64,000 nucleotides of DNA from Paraburkholderia tuberum STM678 (GTDB lineage Bacteria; Pseudomonadota; Gammaproteobacteria; Burkholderiales; Burkholderiaceae), in NCBI RefSeq assembly GCF_902833905.1, contig NZ_CADFGP010000027.1, positions 46,714 through 110,713 on the forward strand, read 5' to 3'. Made by a program: the position numbers and the translations under genes. The notes beneath the pieces were generated by a model. It was not told the DNA's origin. It saw nothing but the letters and a program-made list of their open reading frames with translations, and did not search any database. Shown in pieces: positions 60,776 to 64,000 of the stretch. The first letter of the stretch is position 1; each line of letters begins with the position of its first letter.

Positions 60776-61480
60776 TTAGCGCTCCATCGGGGTTTCGTTC
60801 GGGCCGCGCAGCACGATGTCGAAATCGTAGCCGAGCGCGTAGGCCTCTTGCGTGGTGTCGAGCGAGAACTTCGAGACCATGCGCTCACGGGCGTGCTCGG
60901 GCGTGCCCTGGTAGATCGGGTCGAATGCGAGCAGCGGATCGCCGGGAAAGTACATCTGCGTGACGAGACGCGAGCCGAAGTGGTCGCCGAATAGCGAGAA
61001 ATGGATGTGCTGCGGACGCCAGGCGTTCGGATGGTTGCCCCACGGATACGCGCCCGGCTTGATGGTCATGAAGCGGTAACGGCCTTCGTTGTCGGTGATG
61101 CAGCGGCCCGCGCCGAGGAAGTTCGGGTCGAGCGGCGCGTCGTGCTGGTCGGCCTTGTGCACATAGCGGCCGGCGGCGTTCGCTTGCCAGACTTCCACCA
61201 GCGTGTTGCGCACCGGGCGGCCGCCTTCGTCGAGCACACGGCCCGTCACGATGATGCGCTCGCCGAGCGGTTCGCCATTGCGCACCGCGTTGCGGGTCAG
61301 GTCGCTGTCGAGCGGGTCGAGGTCGTCGGTGCCGTAGACCGGCACGCGCTGGTCCCGCAGCCGTTCCTTCAGCGGAATCAGCGGACGCGACGGACCGCGT
61401 TTGACCGACGAACCGTACGGCGGATAGATGTACTCGGGATGGGACGCGAAATCTCGCGGCGAAAGAATTGAATCTTCCAT
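60776..61480 (-). CDS. pcaH: Protocatechuate 3,4-dioxygenase beta subunit
   Basis: Protein of 234 residues carrying the Fe(III) site. Ligand-bearing segments: the Tyr of RYRFMTIKPGAYPWG and the two His of NAWRPQHIHFSLFG, with another Tyr in GRYVHKADQHDAP. RIIVTGRVLDEGGRPVRNTL is the conserved core of intradiol dioxygenases. First gene of pcaHG, divergent from pcaQ; the 112-base gap includes a candidate PcaQ site. Confidence 0.97.
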   Translation of the reverse strand: MEDSILSPRDFASHPEYIYPPYGSSVKRGPSRPLIPLKERLRDQRVPVYGTDDLDPLDSDLTRNAVRNGEPLGERIIVTGRVLDEGGRPVRNTLVEVWQANAAGRYVHKADQHDAPLDPNFLGAGRCITDNEGRYRFMTIKPGAYPWGNHPNAWRPQHIHFSLFGDHFGSRLVTQMYFPGDPLLAFDPIYQGTPEHARERMVSKFSLDTTQEAYALGYDFDIVLRGPNETPMER

Positions 61481-61579
61481 GAGGTGTCTCCGTTGGAGGA
61501 ATCGGGGGGATGCGACGTTATGACTCGCACTTTATACAAAGCGTGCGGTTATGAAAAATGACGTTTTTGCCCGTTTCGT

Positions 61580-61594
61580 ATAACCTTCCGTTAT
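61580..61594. promoter_or_regulatory. Candidate PcaQ operator overlapping the pcaQ start codon
   Basis: ATAAC-CTTCC-GTTAT, a perfect 5-bp dyad with T-N11-A geometry. The left half ATAACC equals the half-site of the ATAACC-N4-GGTTAA PcaQ box described in rhizobia. The last two bases are the first two of the pcaQ ATG. Confidence 0.45.
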
Positions 61595-62546
61595 GCAACG
61601 CAGTCTCGCGGATAGCCGCGTCAAATTCCGTCATCTCCAGTGCTTTCTGGCCGTCGCGCAGTTCGGCAGCGTCCAGCGGGCGGCGGACAGTTTGTCCATC
61701 ACGCAGCCGGCGGTATCGAAGACGGTCGCCGAGCTGGAGACCATTCTCGGCGTGAAGCTGTTCGAGCGCGGCCGTCACGGCGCAGTGCCGACGCGCGAGG
61801 GGCAGCTTTTCATGCCGCACGCGAGCGCCTGCGTGAGCGCGCTGCGCCAGGGCGTCGATCTGCTTGCGCGGGCCGAGGGCGCGGCCGCCGCGACGCTCGA
61901 AGTCGGTGTGCTGCCCACTGTCGCCGCGGTGCTGGTACCGCCCGTGCTGAGACAGTTCGCGACGCAGTGGCCGCGCGTGATCGTGCGCCTCGCGACCGGC
62001 GCAAATCCGGAATTGCTCGAACGCCTGAAAGCGGGGTCGATCGAATTCGCGATCGGCCGCCTCGCGGACCCGGAGCGGATGGTCGGCCTGAGTTTCGAGC
62101 AACTGTTTACCGAGCCGCTGATCGCGGTCGTGCGCGCCGGGCATCCGCTGGCGCAAGGGAAGGCCTTGCCCGCCACGTCGCTGGAGGAATTTCCGATCGT
62201 GCTGCCGCCGTTCGGCACGCTGATCCGCCAATCGGCCGAGAGCCTGCTCGGCGCGTGGGGCGTGCCGCCGTTGTCGGCGTTCGTCGAGGTGTTGTCGGTA
62301 TCCACGGGGCGCGCGCTGACGCTCGAAAACGGCGCGGTGTGGTTCGTGCCGCAAAGCGCGGTCGAATACGAACTCGCGCACGGCATGCTGGTGCGCTTGC
62401 CGCTGCCGTTTGCGGGCACCGGCGAGCCGGTGGGGCTGATTCGTCGCTCGGATACGCAGCCGTCGACGGTGGGACGCGCGTTCATCGAGGCGGTGCGCGA
62501 GGTCGCGCGGGGCAGACGGTTGCGAACGCCCCGCGACCCGGTGTAA
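61593..62546 (+). CDS. pcaQ: LysR-family regulator PcaQ
   Basis: Protein of 317 residues. The winged HTH is FRHLQCFLAVAQFGSVQRAA, then SITQPAVSKTVAELETILGV and LFERGRHGAVPTREG. The effector domain has VLPTVAAVLVPPVLRQF and the C-terminal SVSTGRALTLENGAVWFVPQ, which is typical of PcaQ. In other proteobacteria PcaQ with beta-carboxymuconate activates the pca genes. Here it is divergent from pcaHG, the expected target. The ATG at 61593 is the only start consistent with the HTH position. Confidence 0.93.
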   Translation: MQRSLADSRVKFRHLQCFLAVAQFGSVQRAADSLSITQPAVSKTVAELETILGVKLFERGRHGAVPTREGQLFMPHASACVSALRQGVDLLARAEGAAAATLEVGVLPTVAAVLVPPVLRQFATQWPRVIVRLATGANPELLERLKAGSIEFAIGRLADPERMVGLSFEQLFTEPLIAVVRAGHPLAQGKALPATSLEEFPIVLPPFGTLIRQSAESLLGAWGVPPLSAFVEVLSVSTGRALTLENGAVWFVPQSAVEYELAHGMLVRLPLPFAGTGEPVGLIRRSDTQPSTVGRAFIEAVREVARGRRLRTPRDPV

Positions 62547-62708
62547 AAACACGGTGCGAAAGCCGCCACAGACCGTTGTTCCTGCGGCACGCCGAGTGCG
62601 CGCCACGAGCGAGCACGCATCACGCAGCCCCTCGCGAACGACCGGAACACTTCGCGCCGAACCCGGAAAGACCGGCCCCGCGTCGAAGGACCGTACAAGG
62701 AGATTGCC

Positions 62709-63836
62709 ATGCCCAGCGACTTGCCCACTCCAGAGGCCGCGCAGCGCGCCGTATTGGCGCCGCAGCACAATCCGCTCGGCACGGCCGGCCTCGAGTTCGT
62801 CGAGTTCGCCGCGCGCGATCCGCAGGCGCTCGGCGAGACCTTCACGCGGCTCGGCTTCAAGGCGATCGCGCGTCATATCAGCAAGGATGTGACGCTGTAT
62901 CGCCAGGGCGAGATGAATTTCCTGATCAACGCGGAGCCCGATTCGTTCGCAGCGCGCTACGCGGAAGAATACGGGGTCGGCATCTGCGCGATCGGGATTC
63001 GCGTCGCCGACGCACAGCGCGCGTTCGAACGCGCGGTGGAACTCGGCGCGTGGGCGTTCGAAGGCGAACGCCTCGGTGCCGGCGAACTGCTGATTCCGGC
63101 CATTCAAGGCATCGGCGATTCGCACATCTATTTCGTCGATCGTTGGCGCGGGCGCGGCGGTCAGCGCGGCGGCCTCGGCGATATCTCGATCTTCGACATC
63201 GACTTCCGGCCCATCGAAATCGACACGGCCGCAGCCGATCTGAATCACGCGGGCAGCGGCCTGATCGCGGTCGACCATCTGACGCAAACCGTTGGCGAAG
63301 GCCGCATGCAGGAGTGGATCGACTTCTATCGCGACCTGCTGAATTTCCGCGAGATCCGCGAGCTGCACGCCAACTGGCATGTCTCGGCGGAATCGCGCGT
63401 GATGGTGTCGCCGTGCGGCGCGATCCGCGTGCCGCTGTACGAGGAAGGCACGGGCCGGACCAACTTGATGCACGAGTATTTGCCCGATCATCCCGGCGAA
63501 GGCGTGCAGCACATCGCGCTCGCCACCGACGACATCTTCGCGTGCGTCGAGCGTCTGCTCGCGAACGGCGTCGAATTCGTCGAGCCGCCGCCGCGCTACT
63601 ACGAGCAGCTCGATGCACGTTTGCCGGGCCACGGGCTCGATGTCGAGCGACTGCGGCGCACGCATGTGCTCGTAGATGGCGAGATCGGCGCGGACGGCGT
63701 GCCGCTGCTGTTTTTCCAGACCTTCGTGCGGCGTCGCGCCGGCGAGATTTTCTTCGAGATCGTGCAACGCCGGGGGCATCATGGCTTCGGCGAAGGCAAT
63801 CTCGCCGCATTGGCCCAGGCGCGCACCGGCAGCTGA
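62709..63836 (+). CDS. hppD: 4-Hydroxyphenylpyruvate dioxygenase
   Basis: Protein of 375 residues of the two-domain VOC fold. Iron ligands are His in VDHLTQTV (near residue 191), His in GEGVQHIALATDDI (near 269) and Glu in AGEIFFEIVQRRG (near 350), all present. FTRLGFKAIARHISKDVTLY and GEMNFLINAEPDSF are the usual HPPD N-terminal features. It converts 4-hydroxyphenylpyruvate to homogentisate in tyrosine breakdown. The single-domain length argues against a QuiC-type fused 3-dehydroshikimate dehydratase. ACAAGGAG precedes the ATG. It lies 162 bases behind pcaQ. Confidence 0.93.
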   Translation: MPSDLPTPEAAQRAVLAPQHNPLGTAGLEFVEFAARDPQALGETFTRLGFKAIARHISKDVTLYRQGEMNFLINAEPDSFAARYAEEYGVGICAIGIRVADAQRAFERAVELGAWAFEGERLGAGELLIPAIQGIGDSHIYFVDRWRGRGGQRGGLGDISIFDIDFRPIEIDTAAADLNHAGSGLIAVDHLTQTVGEGRMQEWIDFYRDLLNFREIRELHANWHVSAESRVMVSPCGAIRVPLYEEGTGRTNLMHEYLPDHPGEGVQHIALATDDIFACVERLLANGVEFVEPPPRYYEQLDARLPGHGLDVERLRRTHVLVDGEIGADGVPLLFFQTFVRRRAGEIFFEIVQRRGHHGFGEGNLAALAQARTGS

Positions 63837-63850
63837 ACACTGCGCGCAGT

Positions 63851-63886
63851 CGCATGCGTGATTGGATCACTCACGCATGCGGTTTT
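63851..63886 (+). terminator. Intrinsic terminator of hppD
   Basis: CGCATGCGTGA (63851-63861), nine-base loop, TCACGCATGCG (63871-63881), then GTTTT. 11-bp stem, 14 bases after the stop. The remaining bases to 64000 show no gene. Confidence 0.85.
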
Positions 63887-64000
63887 CGTCGCGTCACGCC
63901 CCCTCGGGCAGAAGTGGCGCCGTTGGTTCGGACAGTCAGATCGAATTTATAAGTGGAAGAGCCGGGGTCATCAAGCTGCCGATTTGATCGCTGGCAGCGT

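Noticed and set aside
61518..63782. 754-codon minus-strand frame opposite pcaQ and hppD
   Set aside because: Antisense shadow. It would also bury the pca divergent promoter.
62709..63836. QuiC-type 3-dehydroshikimate dehydratase instead of HPPD
   Set aside because: Tempting because of the pca neighbourhood, but the fused N-terminal sugar-isomerase-like domain of QuiC is absent and the HPPD iron ligands and length fit.

Overview
The window is high-GC, densely coded chromosomal DNA from a betaproteobacterium, most likely Burkholderia sensu lato (Burkholderia/Paraburkholderia). This rests on recognisable protein families: a BPSS1780-type membrane protein beside type II homoserine kinase, DUF3563, an OmpC-like betaproteobacterial porin, a three-subunit FAD glucose/sorbitol-type dehydrogenase, and the rpsU-yqeY-dnaG-rpoD cluster. 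Genus and strain are inferred from gene content, not from a database search.

Layout. 1-4.6 kb: GlgE-pathway genes (glgE, then treS running off the left edge). 5.1-10.8 kb: DUF1345 membrane protein, periplasmic FAD dehydrogenase operon (Tat-exported small subunit, GMC flavoprotein, tri-haem cytochrome c), PPP-family phosphatase. 10.9-18.1 kb: an accessory-looking block with a RES/Xre toxin-antitoxin pair, a low-complexity secreted protein, a LysR/tautomerase divergent pair, an arsenic operon (arsR-arsI-arsC-acr3-arsH') whose last gene is broken at a probable IS scar, and an SDR. 18.2-21.4 kb: modE facing modABC. 21.5-26.9 kb: PAP2 phosphatase, PHB-depolymerase-like esterase, DUF3563, TspO, a decayed photolyase and the ohr/ohrR peroxide pair with a perfect operator. 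27.1-39.8 kb: mostly core genes (thrB, amn, LOG-family hydrolase, polA, NDH-2-like oxidoreductase, dienelactone hydrolase, sulfurtransferase, Rieske oxygenase). 40.1-46.8 kb: xseB-ispA-dxs, folE2, tsaD, a YhiN-type flavoprotein. 46.9-52.3 kb: rpsU-yqeY-dnaG-rpoD, the macromolecular synthesis cluster. 52.4-56.2 kb: an unusual tRNA, a 1.1 kb non-coding stretch, an intact porin, a ruined second porin and a short transposase-like gene. 56.2-63.9 kb: Crp/Fnr regulator opposite an acyl-CoA synthetase, LysE exporter, a mini H-NS-like protein, pcaHG with pcaQ, and hppD.

How the genes fit together: xseB-ispA-dxs links the first step of the MEP pathway to farnesyl diphosphate; pcaHG and hppD are ring-cleavage or aromatic-oxidation steps, with PcaQ as likely regulator of pcaHG; modE probably controls modABC through a box upstream of modA; ars, ohr/ohrR and RES/Xre are stress or defence modules.

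Most unusual signal: at 52410-52497, after rpoD, lies a complete cloverleaf with anticodon CAT but an elongated variable arm capped by GAAA, three D-stem pairs and A at position 8. That is class II architecture on a CAU tRNA, and a terminator-like hairpin ends about four bases before its 5' end. Other notable items are divergent LOG/polA start codons one base apart, a GlgE carrying an extra degenerate GH13 domain, a mini H-NS-like protein, and three decaying genes. No CRISPR array, complete prophage or intact IS was seen.
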